Source of the DNA: Frankiaceae bacterium
GTDB taxonomy: Bacteria > Actinomycetota > Actinomycetes > BP-191
DNA length: 64,000 nt
Direction of reading: 5' to 3'
Assembly (NCBI GenBank): GCA_035556555.1
Contig: DATMES010000042.1
Coordinates: 62,001-126,000 of the forward strand
Shown: positions 1-9,593 of the stretch, in pieces
How the letters are laid out: every line of letters starts with the position of its first letter
How positions within the stretch are numbered: position 1 is the stretch's first letter
The notes under the pieces: generated by a model
Told to the model about the DNA's origin: nothing
Database searches by the model: none
The model's input: the letters and a program-made list of their open reading frames with translations, nothing else
Position numbers and translations under genes: made by a program

Positions 1-2731
1 CGGAGAGGTCGGCGAGGCGGCGCCGGTACGTCTCCGCCGCCGTACGGTCCAGCACCTCGCCCGCCGCCGAGGACCGCGCGGGCGAGCCCATGAGGTCGAG
101 CACGTGCACGTCCGCGCCCGGGCGCGCCACCAGCGCGGCGATGTCGGTGAGGCCCTTGCAGTGACCGACCGAGGCGGTCCGCCCGCCGTACGCGACCTCC
201 CACACCGGCCCGCGCCGCCGCAGCGCGGCAGTCGTGCCGCCGGCGGCGCGGCGGGCGCCGACCCGTTCGTAGACGGCCTCGGCCTCCGCCAGCAGCACGT
301 CCGCCGCCGGGTCGCCCAGGGCGCGCGCGAGCAGCCCGGCCGTCTCCGAGTGGCAGCCGGCGAACGCCACCATGGCACCGTTGACACCGCACGACCCGGC
401 CAGCGGGCGTACCTCCGCGAACAGCTCCGCGCAGAGCTCCGTGTCGGCCAGCGCCGTCGCCGCGAACGCCAGCTCGCGCACGAACACCGACCACAGGTAC
501 GAACGGTCCGCCCGCCAGGTCCCCAGGTCGCGTACCGCCGCGACGTGGTGCCGCGCGGCGTCGAGGTCGCCCGCCCGCGCCGAGAAGCCGGCCGCGACGG
601 CGTGCGCGTGTACCGGCGCCCCCGTCCAGTGCGCGACCGCCTCCGCCGCGAACGCCGCCAGCTCCTCCGGCACGCCCCGCGCGCGGACCAGTTCGAGGCG
701 CTGCGACATGCGGACGTTGCCGGTGTCGGGCTCGCGCAGCCGCTCGCCGAGCGTCGTCGCCTCGTCGATCCGCGACGCGGCCTCGTCGAGGTCGCCGCGC
801 AGCAGCGCGAGGCACGCGCGGCGCGTCTCGACGGTGTAGCGGTGCCGCGGCTGGCCGAGCGCCGACAGCAGGTCGAGGCACTCCTCCAACGCCGCCCTGA
901 ACGACGCGCTGCCGCTCTCCAGCAACGCGTTCGCCAGGAGCAGCAACGCCTCCGCGTGCCGTTCGGGATCGCCCGAACGCTGCGCCAGCGCGACCAGCTC
1001 GGCTGCCACCTCCGCGCGCGGACCCGCCCCGCCAGGGGTCCACAGGACGTCGTGACGCGCGAGCAGGCAGGCGGCCACGACGGCGGGGTCGCCGGTCTCG
1101 TGGCCGAGGTCGAGGGCGCGTTCGCTCAGCGGGCCGGCGCGCGCCCGCTGCTCGGGTACGGAGTGCTGCAGCTCGCGCGCCAGCGCCGCGGTGAGCGGCG
1201 CCTCGTGCCGAGGGTCGGAGACCATCGCGAGCGCGCTCTCCAGCTCGGCGATGACGTCGTCCCGCCGCGCCGCGAACCGCGACCCCAGCGCCGCCGCCGC
1301 GAGCGCCGCCCGCGTGATCCTGCCGGGGTCTCGCGCCCGGTCGGCCGCGTCCCGGCCGGCGCGGACGAGCCCCCGTGCGTCGGGCGAGCGCCCGGCCCGC
1401 GCCAGCGCGTCGGCCTCCGCGAGCAGCACGTCCGCGAGCAGGTCGTCGGGCAGCGCGAGACCCGCGTCGGCCACGGCGCCGCGAAGCCGCCGCAGGTGCC
1501 CCGCCGCCTCGGCCAGCGCCAGCGCCGCACGGTCCGCCTCGGCAGCGCGGAGCGCCCACACCACCGCGGGCTCGACCCCGCCGACGCTCACCGCCGCGCG
1601 GAAGTGCCGCGCCACCTCGGATGCCGGCACGTCGCCCGCCCGCTCGGCGCGGTCGGCCAGCGCCTGCCCGATCGCGAGGTGCAGGCCGGGCCGCGCCGCC
1701 GCGTCGACCCCCGCCGCGATCGTCTCCCGAAACAGGTCGTGCGCGAAGCGTTGCCGACCCTCCTCCGCCGCCAGCACCATGCCCGCGTCGACGGCCTCGG
1801 CGGTCGCGGCACCGACGTCCGCGACTGCCCGCCCGGTGACCGAGGCGAGGACGTCGGGCAGCAGCCAGGTCCCCGTCAGCGCGGCGACCCGCAGCACGTC
1901 CTGCGTGATCGGCGCCAGCGCGCGGACGCGGCGTTCGACCGCGTCGCGTACGGCCGCCGGCACCTCCTCGTCGGGCAGCCCGTCCGCCGCCGCCAGCGCC
2001 AGCTCGCGGGTGAAGAACGGGTGCCCGCCCGCGCGCTCGTACACCGCCTCGGCCGCCTCCTCCGACAGCCGCGCGACCTGCCGCGCCAGCCGCGCGGCGG
2101 CCGCGCGGTCGAGACCGCCGAGACGTACGTGGTCCGCTCGCGCCACCAGCGCCGCGAGCCGCCCCTGCCACGCCCGCGGCACCTCGTCGTCGCGGAACGC
2201 CGCCACGACGCAGACCGGCCCAGGCCGGGCGGCAACGATCTCCAGCAGCGCCAGCGACGACTCGTCCGCCCACTGGAGGTCGTCGAGGACGACGAGGACG
2301 GGGCGTACGGCGCCGAGCGCGTGCAGCCACGCGACCGTCGCGTCGAGCAGCAGCATCCTCGCCCGGTCCGACTCCTCGCCGTGCGGGTGCGCGCCGAGCG
2401 AGGGCGCGAGCGTGGCGAGCAGCGGGGCGTCCGCGCCCGCCGCGGCCAGTGCGCGGTCCTGGCCGGCGGCGCGGACGAGGGCGTTCAGGGCCTGCGTCCA
2501 CGGCCAGTAGCCCGGCGCGCCGCCCGCCTCGACGCACGTGCCCCAGCCGAGGTCGAGGTCGCGTGCCGCGCCGAGCGCGGCGCGGAGCAACGCCGTCTTT
2601 CCCATGCCCGCGGCGCCGCTGACGAACAGCGCCCCGCCCGTCCCCTGCCGCGCCGCGTCGACCGCGCGCGCCACCCGCGCGAGCGCGTCGTCGCGCCCGA
2701 CGAGCCCGCCGGTGGTGTCCACGCCCGACAT
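1..2731 (-). CDS. STAND/AAA-type ATP-binding transcriptional regulator-like protein, C-terminus cut by window edge
   Basis: The minus strand is open from an ATG at 2731 to the window edge, about 910 codons. The N-terminus carries an AAA/STAND NTPase: Walker A GAAGMGKT near residues 39-46 (K45) and Walker B VLVVLDDLQWAD further on. A long alpha-helical, TPR-like region rich in Ala, Leu and Arg follows, and the last visible part contains GLTDIAALVARPGADVHVLD, typical of large actinobacterial ATP-binding regulators. Such proteins usually act as cytoplasmic signal-integrating switches, often ending in a LuxR-type helix-turn-helix, but that end is outside the window so DNA binding is inferred. No clear ribosome binding site precedes the ATG. 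A methyltransferase is transcribed divergently. Confidence 0.75.
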   Translation of the reverse strand, partial: MSGVDTTGGLVGRDDALARVARAVDAARQGTGGALFVSGAAGMGKTALLRAALGAARDLDLGWGTCVEAGGAPGYWPWTQALNALVRAAGQDRALAAAGADAPLLATLAPSLGAHPHGEESDRARMLLLDATVAWLHALGAVRPVLVVLDDLQWADESSLALLEIVAARPGPVCVVAAFRDDEVPRAWQGRLAALVARADHVRLGGLDRAAAARLARQVARLSEEAAEAVYERAGGHPFFTRELALAAADGLPDEEVPAAVRDAVERRVRALAPITQDVLRVAALTGTWLLPDVLASVTGRAVADVGAATAEAVDAGMVLAAEEGRQRFAHDLFRETIAAGVDAAARPGLHLAIGQALADRAERAGDVPASEVARHFRAAVSVGGVEPAVVWALRAAEADRAALALAEAAGHLRRLRGAVADAGLALPDDLLADVLLAEADALARAGRSPDARGLVRAGRDAADRARDPGRITRAALAAAALGSRFAARRDDVIAELESALAMVSDPRHEAPLTAALARELQHSVPEQRARAGPLSERALDLGHETGDPAVVAACLLARHDVLWTPGGAGPRAEVAAELVALAQRSGDPERHAEALLLLANALLESGSASFRAALEECLDLLSALGQPRHRYTVETRRACLALLRGDLDEAASRIDEATTLGERLREPDTGNVRMSQRLELVRARGVPEELAAFAAEAVAHWTGAPVHAHAVAAGFSARAGDLDAARHHVAAVRDLGTWRADRSYLWSVFVRELAFAATALADTELCAELFAEVRPLAGSCGVNGAMVAFAGCHSETAGLLARALGDPAADVLLAEAEAVYERVGARRAAGGTTAALRRRGPVWEVAYGGRTASVGHCKGLTDIAALVARPGADVHVLDLMGSPARSSAAGEVLDRTAAETYRRRLADLS

Positions 2732-2855
2732 CGTGCCGTTCGCGCGGTATGCCGCGCACGCCCCGGCGAGTAGCGAATCGCCAGAAACCGCCTGCCGCTC
2801 CCGCGCGCCGTTCTGGCGCCTTCAGGGTGACCGACCCATCCCGAAGGAGAACGCC

Positions 2856-3704
2856 GTGAGCTTCGACCCGATCCAGTACAAGACGACGACCCGCCGCCAG
2901 TGGGAGGACGCCGCCGAGGCGTGGCACCGCTGGGGACCGACCCTCGAGACGTGGCTCGGCGAGGCCACCGAGCGGATGCTCGACGGCGCGGGCGTCACCG
3001 ACGGCTCCACGGTGCTCGACGTCGCCGCCGGCGCGGGCGGCCAGACGCTCGCCGCCGCCCGCCGCGCCGGCGCCGACGGCCGCGTCGTCGCGACCGACAT
3101 CTCGCCGACGATCCTCACGTACGCCGCCAAGCAGGCCGCCGAGGAGGGCCTCACCAACGTCGAGACCGTCGAGGCCGACGGCGAGCACCTCGGCGACGTC
3201 GGCGGCGGCTTCGACGCCGTCATCTCCCGGCTCGGGCTCATCTACCTGCCCGACCAGGCCGGCGCGCTGCGCGGCATCCACGCGGCACTGCGGGACGGCG
3301 GCCGTACCGCCGCGATCGTCTACTCCACGCCCGACCGCAACGGCTTCTTCTCCGTGCCCGTCGGCATCATCCGGCGCCGCGCCGGGCTGCCCGCGCCCGG
3401 CCCCGGCCTGCCCGGACCGTTCAGCCTCGGCGGCCCCGGCGTGCTGGAGCAGGCGCTGACCGACGCGGGGTTCCGCGACGTCGTCGTCGAGACCGTGGAC
3501 GCGCCGATCGCGCTGCCGTCGGCGGCGGAGTGCCTGCGCTTCGAGCGGGAGTCGTTCGGCGCGCTGCACCAGATGCTGGCCGGCGTGCCCGAGGCCGAGC
3601 GCGAGGACGTGTGGAACGAGGTCGAGGAAGGCCTGCGCCAGTACGAGTCCGCCGCCGGCTTCACCGGCCCGTGCGAGCTGCTCGTCGGGTACGGCACCAA
3701 GTAG
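2856..3704 (+). CDS. Class I SAM-dependent methyltransferase
   Basis: A 282-aa soluble protein. The GTG start was chosen because GAAGGAG lies just upstream; the open frame extends further back without a better start. The SAM-binding motif I is VLDVAAGAGGQTLAAA, followed by an acidic strand end (VVATDIS) and the FDAVISRLGLIYLPDQ post-motif typical of the UbiE/Methyltransf_11 group. The C-terminal half has a cap region ending in GPCELLVGYGTK. The substrate cannot be read from sequence. It stands alone and is followed by a strong hairpin at 3716-3755. It is distinct from the second methyltransferase at 51727. Confidence 0.85.
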   Translation: MSFDPIQYKTTTRRQWEDAAEAWHRWGPTLETWLGEATERMLDGAGVTDGSTVLDVAAGAGGQTLAAARRAGADGRVVATDISPTILTYAAKQAAEEGLTNVETVEADGEHLGDVGGGFDAVISRLGLIYLPDQAGALRGIHAALRDGGRTAAIVYSTPDRNGFFSVPVGIIRRRAGLPAPGPGLPGPFSLGGPGVLEQALTDAGFRDVVVETVDAPIALPSAAECLRFERESFGALHQMLAGVPEAEREDVWNEVEEGLRQYESAAGFTGPCELLVGYGTK

Positions 3705-3715
3705 GTCCGCGCCCC

Positions 3716-3755
3716 GAGGACGCCTTCGCCGCGCATAAGCGGCGGAGGCGTCCTC
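3716..3755. terminator. Strong inverted repeat, likely bidirectional terminator
   Basis: Two 17-base arms starting gaggacgcc pair with a single mismatch around a 6-base loop. It lies 12 bases after the methyltransferase stop. There is no long T-run, as is common in high-GC genomes. Confidence 0.6.
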
Positions 3756-3996
3756 CGGTGCGGGACGCCCTCGCCTTTGTTGATCACCGTGTCCGTTCAG
3801 CGACCGGCGCGAGCACGGGTTGGGGACACAGGTGATCGTTCAGCGGCAGGGGCGGAGCGGGAGGCCCGTCACCCCTGCGCCGTTCGCCACCGGTTGCGGG
3901 CCGTGCGGCGAAAGGACGCAGATCGCACCCCGACCCGTGCGGAGCCCGTCACGGGACCGCCGAACGTCCCGCCAATCCCGTGTCGCCAAACCCCTG
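3756..3996. other. Intergenic region with one copy of a dispersed repeat
   Basis: No convincing coding frame is visible. The stretch separates the convergent methyltransferase and secreted hydrolase genes and holds copy 1 (3891-3944) of a 53-54-base repeat whose second copy lies at 42550-42602. Confidence 0.5.
3891..3944 (+). repeat. Dispersed repeat family R2, copy 1
   Basis: This begins cggttgcgggccgtgcgg and contains cgcagatcgcaccccga. Both blocks recur exactly on the minus strand at 42550-42602, with 6-8 differing bases between and after them. Both copies are intergenic. Confidence 0.6.
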
Positions 3997-5625
3997 CTAG
4001 AAGTAGACGTCCTTCGTCAGGCGTCCCTCGACGACGGGCAGCGAGATCGACGTGCCACCGAGGCCGGTGTAGATCGTGACCACCGCGCCGGCCGCGAACG
4101 TCGGCACCTTGTCCGGGTGGTACGCCGACACGACGAGCCGGATGCGGTGGCCCTTCGGCAGCCGGTGCGCCTGCGCCATGCCGGGCAGCGTCATCTTCAT
4201 GACCTCGCCGGGGACGACGACCTCCGGCTTGTAGATGCCGTTGCGCAGCTCCGGCTGGATCGCCCAGGTCGCCTGCGCCATCGCCGTCGCGGTGCCGTAC
4301 GGGTCGACGTCGTAGAGGCTCGCGTTGACGTGCACGCGCTCGCCGAGGATCGACGTGACGAGGTTGAGCTTGGGGATGCCGGCGATCACGGTGTCGCGCG
4401 TCATCTTCGCCGACGTGAACGTCACCGCGCTGTTGGGCGCGCCCGCGGAGGGCGACGCGACGTACGACACCTCGGAGAGCTCCTCGCTGTCCGTGCCGAG
4501 GTCGCCGTCCTGCAGGGCGCGCAGCGTCATCGTCCGCGCCGGCTTCGGCGGCCAGGTCCCCTTCGGGGCGTAGACGAGGTCGTCGTTGAGGAACACCTCG
4601 ACCGGCGGCCCGGTCTGCACGCGCCGCTGCTGCAGGTGCTTGTCGAACCACGCGTGCAGCGCCGAGGTCCACTGCTCGTCGCGGTTGCCGCCCGGGTCGT
4701 GCTTCCACTGGCCGATCCACGCCTTGTCGCCGGGGCGGCGGCGCGCGTTGAACCAGTCCAGCGCCGCGATCCGCGCCGCACCGTCGAACAGGCCATGCAC
4801 CGCGAACATCGGGATGCGCGACTTCGTCGCGCCCGCGCGGAAGTCGCGGTCGCGATGCCAGTCGGTGCCCGCGCCGCTGAAGTACGCCTCGCCGGTCACG
4901 CCGGCCGACTGCGTCATGCCGCACCCGGCGTACGTGAGGTTGCGGCCCTGGCTGTCGCCGGCGTAGCGCTCGATGGCGAGCTGCTCGTACGCCACGAGCG
5001 GGCCCGCCCACTGCAGGTTGTACGGCACGCCGTACTGGAACTCGTGGTGGTACATCCACGCGAGCCCGGCGCTCGGCACGATCGTCTCGAGGTGGGGCGG
5101 GTTCTGCGCGGCCGCCATCTGCGGCGTCGACCCGACGTAGCTGTGACCGGTCATGCCGACGCGGCCGTTGGACCACGGCTGCTTCGCGGCCCACTCGACG
5201 ATCTGGTACGCGTCCGACTGGTCGAGCTTGCCCATGTGGTCGAGGCAGCCCTCGGACTTGCCTGTGCCGCGCAGGTCGGCGAAGACGACCGCGTAGCCGC
5301 GCGGGGCGAAGTACCCGGCCAGGCCGCCCTTCGGCCCTGGCAGGATGCGCGTGCCGGACCGGTCGGCGGCCGTGCCGTGGTACGGCGACAGCTCGAGGAT
5401 GGTGGCGTAGCGGCCCGGCCTGGTGGGGCGGACGACCTCGACGTAGAGCTTCACGCCGTCCTTCATCGGGACGTCGAACGTGTAGCGCTTCGTCGAGTAG
5501 GCCGGGCTCGACAGGCCCTTGACCTTCGTGTAGTCGAACGACTTCGCCGGGGCGGACGACGAGGGCGCGGCGAGGCCCGAGAGCGTGAGGACCGCCGCGA
5601 CGAGAAGGGAGAGCCGGGTACGCAT
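3997..5625 (-). CDS. Secreted CocE/NonD-family (X-Pro dipeptidyl-peptidase-like) hydrolase
   Basis: A 542-aa protein. A Sec signal peptide (MRTRLSLLVAAVLTLSGLAA) implies export. The S15/CocE alpha/beta-hydrolase core follows: FADLRGTGKSEG at about residues 115-126 and nucleophile motif GHSYVG with Ser162. The C-terminal part (RIRLVVSAYHPDKVPTF onward) fits the beta-sandwich PepX_C domain. Members hydrolyse ester or amide bonds, for example cocaine esterase, glutaryl acylases and X-Pro peptidases; the substrate here is unknown. The ATG at 5625 gives a proper signal peptide, although the frame stays open upstream. It is divergent from the DUF488 gene with only 54 bases between starts. Confidence 0.85.
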   Translation of the reverse strand: MRTRLSLLVAAVLTLSGLAAPSSSAPAKSFDYTKVKGLSSPAYSTKRYTFDVPMKDGVKLYVEVVRPTRPGRYATILELSPYHGTAADRSGTRILPGPKGGLAGYFAPRGYAVVFADLRGTGKSEGCLDHMGKLDQSDAYQIVEWAAKQPWSNGRVGMTGHSYVGSTPQMAAAQNPPHLETIVPSAGLAWMYHHEFQYGVPYNLQWAGPLVAYEQLAIERYAGDSQGRNLTYAGCGMTQSAGVTGEAYFSGAGTDWHRDRDFRAGATKSRIPMFAVHGLFDGAARIAALDWFNARRRPGDKAWIGQWKHDPGGNRDEQWTSALHAWFDKHLQQRRVQTGPPVEVFLNDDLVYAPKGTWPPKPARTMTLRALQDGDLGTDSEELSEVSYVASPSAGAPNSAVTFTSAKMTRDTVIAGIPKLNLVTSILGERVHVNASLYDVDPYGTATAMAQATWAIQPELRNGIYKPEVVVPGEVMKMTLPGMAQAHRLPKGHRIRLVVSAYHPDKVPTFAAGAVVTIYTGLGGTSISLPVVEGRLTKDVYF

Positions 5626-5679
5626 GCGCAACGCTTCGGCGCGGGGCGCCTCCGCACCTTCCCCTGCGAGGATGTCCGG

Positions 5680-6207
5680 GTGACCGGCTTGCTCACCGTC
5701 GGGCACGGCACGCACTCCGCCGAGGACTTCACGGCGCTGCTGCGCGGCGCGGGCGTGACGCACCTCGTGGACGTCCGCACCGCGCCGGGCTCGCGGCGGT
5801 ACCCGTGGTTCGCGCGCGACGCGCTGGCTGACTGGCTGCCGGAGGCGGGCATCGCGTACTCCCACGAACGCGACCTCGGCGGCTTCCGCAAGCCGGCCCC
5901 CGACTCGCCGAACATGGGCTGGCGCAACACGTCGTTCCGCGGCTACGCCGACCACCTCGCGACGCCGTCGTTCCGTGACGCCTTGGCCCGCGTGCTCGCG
6001 CTGCCCGGCATCGTCACCGTCATGTGCTCGGAGTCCGTGTGGTGGCGCTGCCACCGGCGGCTCATCGCCGACGCCGCCGTCGTGCTGCGCGAGGTGCCGG
6101 TCCACCACCTCATGCCGGACGGCCGTACGACACCGCACGCGCCGACGGCCGGAGCCGTCCGCGACGGCGACCGCCTCGTCTACCCGGGCGACCCGGCGCT
6201 GTTCTGA
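5680..6207 (+). CDS. DUF488 domain-containing protein
   Basis: A 175-aa soluble protein starting at GTG. The start is placed where the family typically begins, TGLLTVGHGTHSAEDF. Family signatures are visible: THLVDVRTAPGSRRYPWF near the N-terminus, then YSHERDLGG, and VMCSESVWWRCHRRLIAD, the conserved cysteine/arginine segment. The biochemical role of DUF488 is not settled; the C-x6-C-H-R-region suggests metal or nucleic-acid binding. It is transcribed alone, divergent from the secreted hydrolase. Confidence 0.85.
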   Translation: MTGLLTVGHGTHSAEDFTALLRGAGVTHLVDVRTAPGSRRYPWFARDALADWLPEAGIAYSHERDLGGFRKPAPDSPNMGWRNTSFRGYADHLATPSFRDALARVLALPGIVTVMCSESVWWRCHRRLIADAAVVLREVPVHHLMPDGRTTPHAPTAGAVRDGDRLVYPGDPALF

Positions 6208-6266
6208 ACGTGGACCGCTGACGGCCCCGGACTTGGTGAGAACCAGTGGCCCGCCGTGCCAGCCGT

Positions 6267-6356
6267 TCAGCGCCAGCCGGTGAGCGCCGCGAACGCCGTG
6301 AACGCCGCCGCCAGCACGGCGCCGACCAGCGAGACCCGCTCCATCGCCTTGCGCAT
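6267..6356 (-). CDS. Possible 29-aa single-TM microprotein
   Basis: A short frame starting ATG CGC AAG encodes a peptide with a basic N-terminus (MRKAMER) and one hydrophobic helix (VSLVGAVLAAAFTAFAAL) ending GWR. It lies 27 bases downstream of thrB on the same strand. A GGGGG stretch precedes the start. Too short to be sure it is translated. Confidence 0.35.
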   Translation of the reverse strand: MRKAMERVSLVGAVLAAAFTAFAALTGWR

Positions 6357-6383
6357 CCAAACCCCCGTTCGTCGTCGCTCAGG

Positions 6384-7259
6384 CTAGACGGCGAGCACCT
6401 GAGCGCCTTCGGTGTCGACCGGCAACGGCATCGCGGTCCAGCCGCGGCCCGCGTTGAACCCCTCCCCGCCGAACGCCAGCACCGTCGGCCCCGCACCCGA
6501 GATGACCGCGGGGATCCCGGCCTCGCGCAGAGACGACATCAGCGCGGCCGCGCGCGGCATCGCCTCCGCGCGGTACGGCTGGTGCAGCAGGTCCTCGGTC
6601 GCCGCCATCAGCAGGTCGGGCCGCCGCCCCAGCGCCTCGACGAGCAGCGCGGCGCGGCCGGCGTTGCGCGCCGCGTCCGCGTGCGGAACGACGTCCGGCA
6701 GCAGGCGACGCGCCTTCGCCGTGGACGACTTCGACCCCGGCACGAACGCCACCACGCCGATCGAGGCGTCCACCGGCAGCCGTACCGCGCCCGTCGCCGA
6801 GTACGCGAGCGTCAGCCCGCCGAGCAGGCAGGCCGCGACGTTGTCCGGGTGGCCCTCGAGCTCCGCGCACAAAGCGAGCACCTCCGCGTCGCCGAGGCCC
6901 CCCAGCACGAGCTCGCGCGCCGCCAGCACGCCCGCGACGATCGCCGCCGCCGACGAGCCGAGGCCGCGGCCGTGCGGGATGCGGTTGGCGCAGACGACCT
7001 CGATGCCGCGCGGCTGCCCGCCCATCGCGTCGAACGCCGCCCGCATCGCCTTGGCCACGAGGTTGCGCTTGTCGCGCGGCACGTCGTCGGCGCCCTCCCC
7101 CGCGACGTCCACGTGCACGCCGCCCTCGCCGATCCGCGCGACGACGTCGTCGTGCAGCCCGAGCGCCAGCCCGAACGCGTCGAAGCCCGGCCCTAGGTTC
7201 GCCGATGTCGCGGGAACGCGCACCCGGACCGGTGCCGCGCGGAACGAGGGTCCTGCCAT
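6384..7259 (-). CDS. thrB: Homoserine kinase
   Basis: A 291-aa GHMP-family kinase that phosphorylates L-homoserine with ATP, feeding threonine synthase. Visible motifs are VRVPATSANLGPGFDAFGLA at the N-terminus, the GHMP ATP-binding loop PHGRGLGSSAAAI, LEGHPDNVAA, and GAGPTVLAF near the C-terminus. Its ATG lies 2 bases after the stop of the MFS gene, so it is the last cistron of the argS-lysA-hom-thrC run. The length is normal for the family. Confidence 0.95.
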   Translation of the reverse strand: MAGPSFRAAPVRVRVPATSANLGPGFDAFGLALGLHDDVVARIGEGGVHVDVAGEGADDVPRDKRNLVAKAMRAAFDAMGGQPRGIEVVCANRIPHGRGLGSSAAAIVAGVLAARELVLGGLGDAEVLALCAELEGHPDNVAACLLGGLTLAYSATGAVRLPVDASIGVVAFVPGSKSSTAKARRLLPDVVPHADAARNAGRAALLVEALGRRPDLLMAATEDLLHQPYRAEAMPRAAALMSSLREAGIPAVISGAGPTVLAFGGEGFNAGRGWTAMPLPVDTEGAQVLAV

Positions 7260-7261
7260 AC

Positions 7262-8488
7262 CTAGACCTCCACCCGGAAGCGGCGCGTCGCGAACAGCCA
7301 GCCGACAGCGTAGAGAAGCACGAGCGACCCCAGCCCGAACGACACCCACCGCGGGTCCACCCGGTCCGCCAGCACGCCCGCGGTGACCTGGGACGCAGCG
7401 ATGACGACGGTCGAGAGCATGTAGTCGACCGAGAAGACGCGACCGCGTACGTGGTCCGGCACGATCGTCTGCAGGCCGTACGTCGAGAGGATCCAGTTGC
7501 CGCCGCCGCCGAGGTGCGCGACCGCCACGATCAGCGCGCCCGCCCACGCCCACGGCGCCGCCGCGAACGCCATGTACCCGACCGCGAACACGACCATCCA
7601 CGTGCCGAGCACGGTCCAGAGGTAGCGCTGGTTCCGCGCGATGACGCGCCGCCCGACGATCGGCCCGAGCAGCGCGCCGACGCCGCGCGCGGCGAAGAGC
7701 ATGCCCGTCGCGAACGCCACGTCGCCCGCGCCGTACCCCCACACCTGCGACGCGAAGACGGGGTAGAGCGCGATGGCGCCGTTGCCGATCGACGGCCCCA
7801 TCTTGCAGGCAAGCAGCCCCACCACGCGGGGCTCGGTCCGCGCGTACGCCACCGTCTCCCGCAGGTCCGCGCGCACCCCCGCGCGCGGCAGGTGCCGCCG
7901 GTCCTCGCCGAACGGCCGCGTCGTACGCCACGTGTAGATCCCCGACAGCAGGAACGACACCGCGTCGATCGCGAAGCACCAGTGCGCCCCGATCAACGAC
8001 GCCATGATGCCGCCGAGCCCCGCGCCGACGGCGAGCATCGTGCCCCACGTCGCGCCGTTGAGGACCGTCGCCGTCGGCAGGTCCTCGGGGTCGACGAGGT
8101 TCGGCAGCGCCGCCGCCGCGGCCGGCGAGTAGAACGCCTTCGCCCCCGCGACACCCGACAGCGCGACGAGCGCGATCCACGCCGTGCCCGAGGTACGGAC
8201 GAAGAGCAGCAGCGAGATCAGCACCGCGCAGACGACGTCGGCCGCGACCATGATCTTGCGCCGGTCGAGCCGGTCCACGATCGAGCCGGCGTACGGCGAC
8301 AGCAGCGCGAAGACAGCCGTGTCCGCCGCCAGCACCAGCCCGCCCCACATGCCGGAGCCCGTCAGCCGGGGCAGCAGAGCCAGCAGCGGTACGACCGCGA
8401 ACCAGTCGCCGCCGTAGCTCACCAGCTCCGAGGCGAAGACACGGCGGAAGTCCTTCTCGCGGCGGAGGAGGTCTATGTACTGGTTCAT
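7262..8488 (-). CDS. MFS transporter, MFS_3/EntS-like
   Basis: A 408-aa integral membrane protein with about 12 hydrophobic helices. The inter-helix loop AGSIVDRLDRRKIMV after TM2-3 is the MFS motif A, and a related sequence, GPIVGRRVIARNQR, occurs in the second half. It resembles enterobactin exporter-like and macrolide exporter-like MFS_3 proteins. Its position between thrC and thrB, 2 bases before thrB, means it is probably co-transcribed with threonine synthesis. An amino-acid export role is possible but only inferred from position. The substrate is not readable from sequence. Confidence 0.85.
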   Translation of the reverse strand: MNQYIDLLRREKDFRRVFASELVSYGGDWFAVVPLLALLPRLTGSGMWGGLVLAADTAVFALLSPYAGSIVDRLDRRKIMVAADVVCAVLISLLLFVRTSGTAWIALVALSGVAGAKAFYSPAAAAALPNLVDPEDLPTATVLNGATWGTMLAVGAGLGGIMASLIGAHWCFAIDAVSFLLSGIYTWRTTRPFGEDRRHLPRAGVRADLRETVAYARTEPRVVGLLACKMGPSIGNGAIALYPVFASQVWGYGAGDVAFATGMLFAARGVGALLGPIVGRRVIARNQRYLWTVLGTWMVVFAVGYMAFAAAPWAWAGALIVAVAHLGGGGNWILSTYGLQTIVPDHVRGRVFSVDYMLSTVVIAASQVTAGVLADRVDPRWVSFGLGSLVLLYAVGWLFATRRFRVEV

Positions 8489-8540
8489 CGCGGGGTCCCC
8501 GCGGCGGCGCGAGCGCAGCGAGCGGCGTCGTGGGGTGCGT

Positions 8541-9593
8541 TCAAGCGAGACCGAGCTCCGCGGCCGCGCGGTCGGGGTCGACGGGGATCACGACCGGCGC
8601 GGGCGCGCCGCTGATCGCCCACTCGGGGTCCTTGAGGCCGTGACCCGTGACGGTGCAGACGACCCGCGACCCGCGCGGCACGTCACCCGCCGCCGACGAC
8701 TGCAGCAGCCCCGCCACCGACGCCGCCGACGCGGGCTCCACGAACACCGCCTCGCGCCGCGCCAGCAGCCGGTACGCCTCGAGGATGCGCTTGTCGGTCA
8801 CCGCCTCGATCGTGCCGTGCGACTCGTCGCGCGCGAGGATCGCGGTGTCCCATGACGCGGGGTTGCCGATGCGGATCGCCGTCGCGATCGTCATCGGCGC
8901 GGCCACCGGCTTGCCGGTCACCAGCGGCGCCGAGCCCGCGGCCTGGTAGCCGCGCATGATCGGCAGCGACGTCGTCACGCCGTCGCGCTCGTACTCCCGA
9001 TAGCCCTTCCAGTACGCCGTGATGTTGCCGGCGTTCCCGACCGGCAGGCAGTGGATGTCGGGCGGCGAGCCGAGCGCGTCGCAGACCTCGAACGCCGCCG
9101 TCTTCTGACCCTCGATGCGGAACGGGTTGACGGAGTTGACCAGCGTCACCGGGTAGTTCTTCGAGAGGTCGCGCGCGAGGTCGAGGCACTCGTCGAAGTT
9201 GCCGGTGACCTGCAGCAGCGTCGCGCCGTGCACCAGCGCCTGCGCCAGCTTGCCGAGCGCGATCTTCCCCTGCGGCACGAGCACGGCGCAGACCAGGCCG
9301 GCACGGGCGGCGTACGCCGCGGCACTCGCCGACGTGTTGCCCGTCGAGGCGCAGATGACCGCCTTGCTGCCCTCCTCGACGGCCTTCGTGATGGCCATCG
9401 TCATGCCGCGGTCCTTGAACGACCCGGTCGGGTTCGCGCCCTCCACCTTGAGGTGCACGTCGCACCCCGTCTGCTCGGAGAGGTACGGCGCCGGCACCAG
9501 TGGCGTGCCGCCTTCGAGCAGCGTGACGACGCGCGCGTCACGGTCGACGGGCAGCCGGTCCCTGTACTCCTCGATCACGCCGCGCCAGGCCAC
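8541..9593 (-). CDS. thrC: Threonine synthase
   Basis: A 350-aa PLP-dependent fold-type II enzyme converting O-phosphohomoserine to threonine. The PLP lysine lies in [11 protein letters not shown], the [17 protein letters not shown] segment binds the substrate and cofactor phosphate, and [13 protein letters not shown] is the glycine-rich PLP-phosphate loop. This is the short, actinobacterial-type ThrC. The GTG start overlaps the hom stop codon by one base, indicating translational coupling. Confidence 0.95.
   Translation of the reverse strand: MAWRGVIEEYRDRLPVDRDARVVTLLEGGTPLVPAPYLSEQTGCDVHLKVEGANPTGSFKDRGMTMAITKAVEEGSKAVICASTGNTSASAAAYAARAGLVCAVLVPQGKIALGKLAQALVHGATLLQVTGNFDECLDLARDLSKNYPVTLVNSVNPFRIEGQKTAAFEVCDALGSPPDIHCLPVGNAGNITAYWKGYREYERDGVTTSLPIMRGYQAAGSAPLVTGKPVAAPMTIATAIRIGNPASWDTAILARDESHGTIEAVTDKRILEAYRLLARREAVFVEPASAASVAGLLQSSAAGDVPRGSRVVCTVTGHGLKDPEWAISGAPAPVVIPVDPDRAAAELGLA

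Noticed and set aside
104-2773. Plus-strand open frame of 889 codons opposite the ATPase gene
   Set aside because: Arg/Pro/Ala-rich translation with no domain. The opposite strand encodes a clear Walker A/B ATPase; long antisense frames are normal at this GC content.
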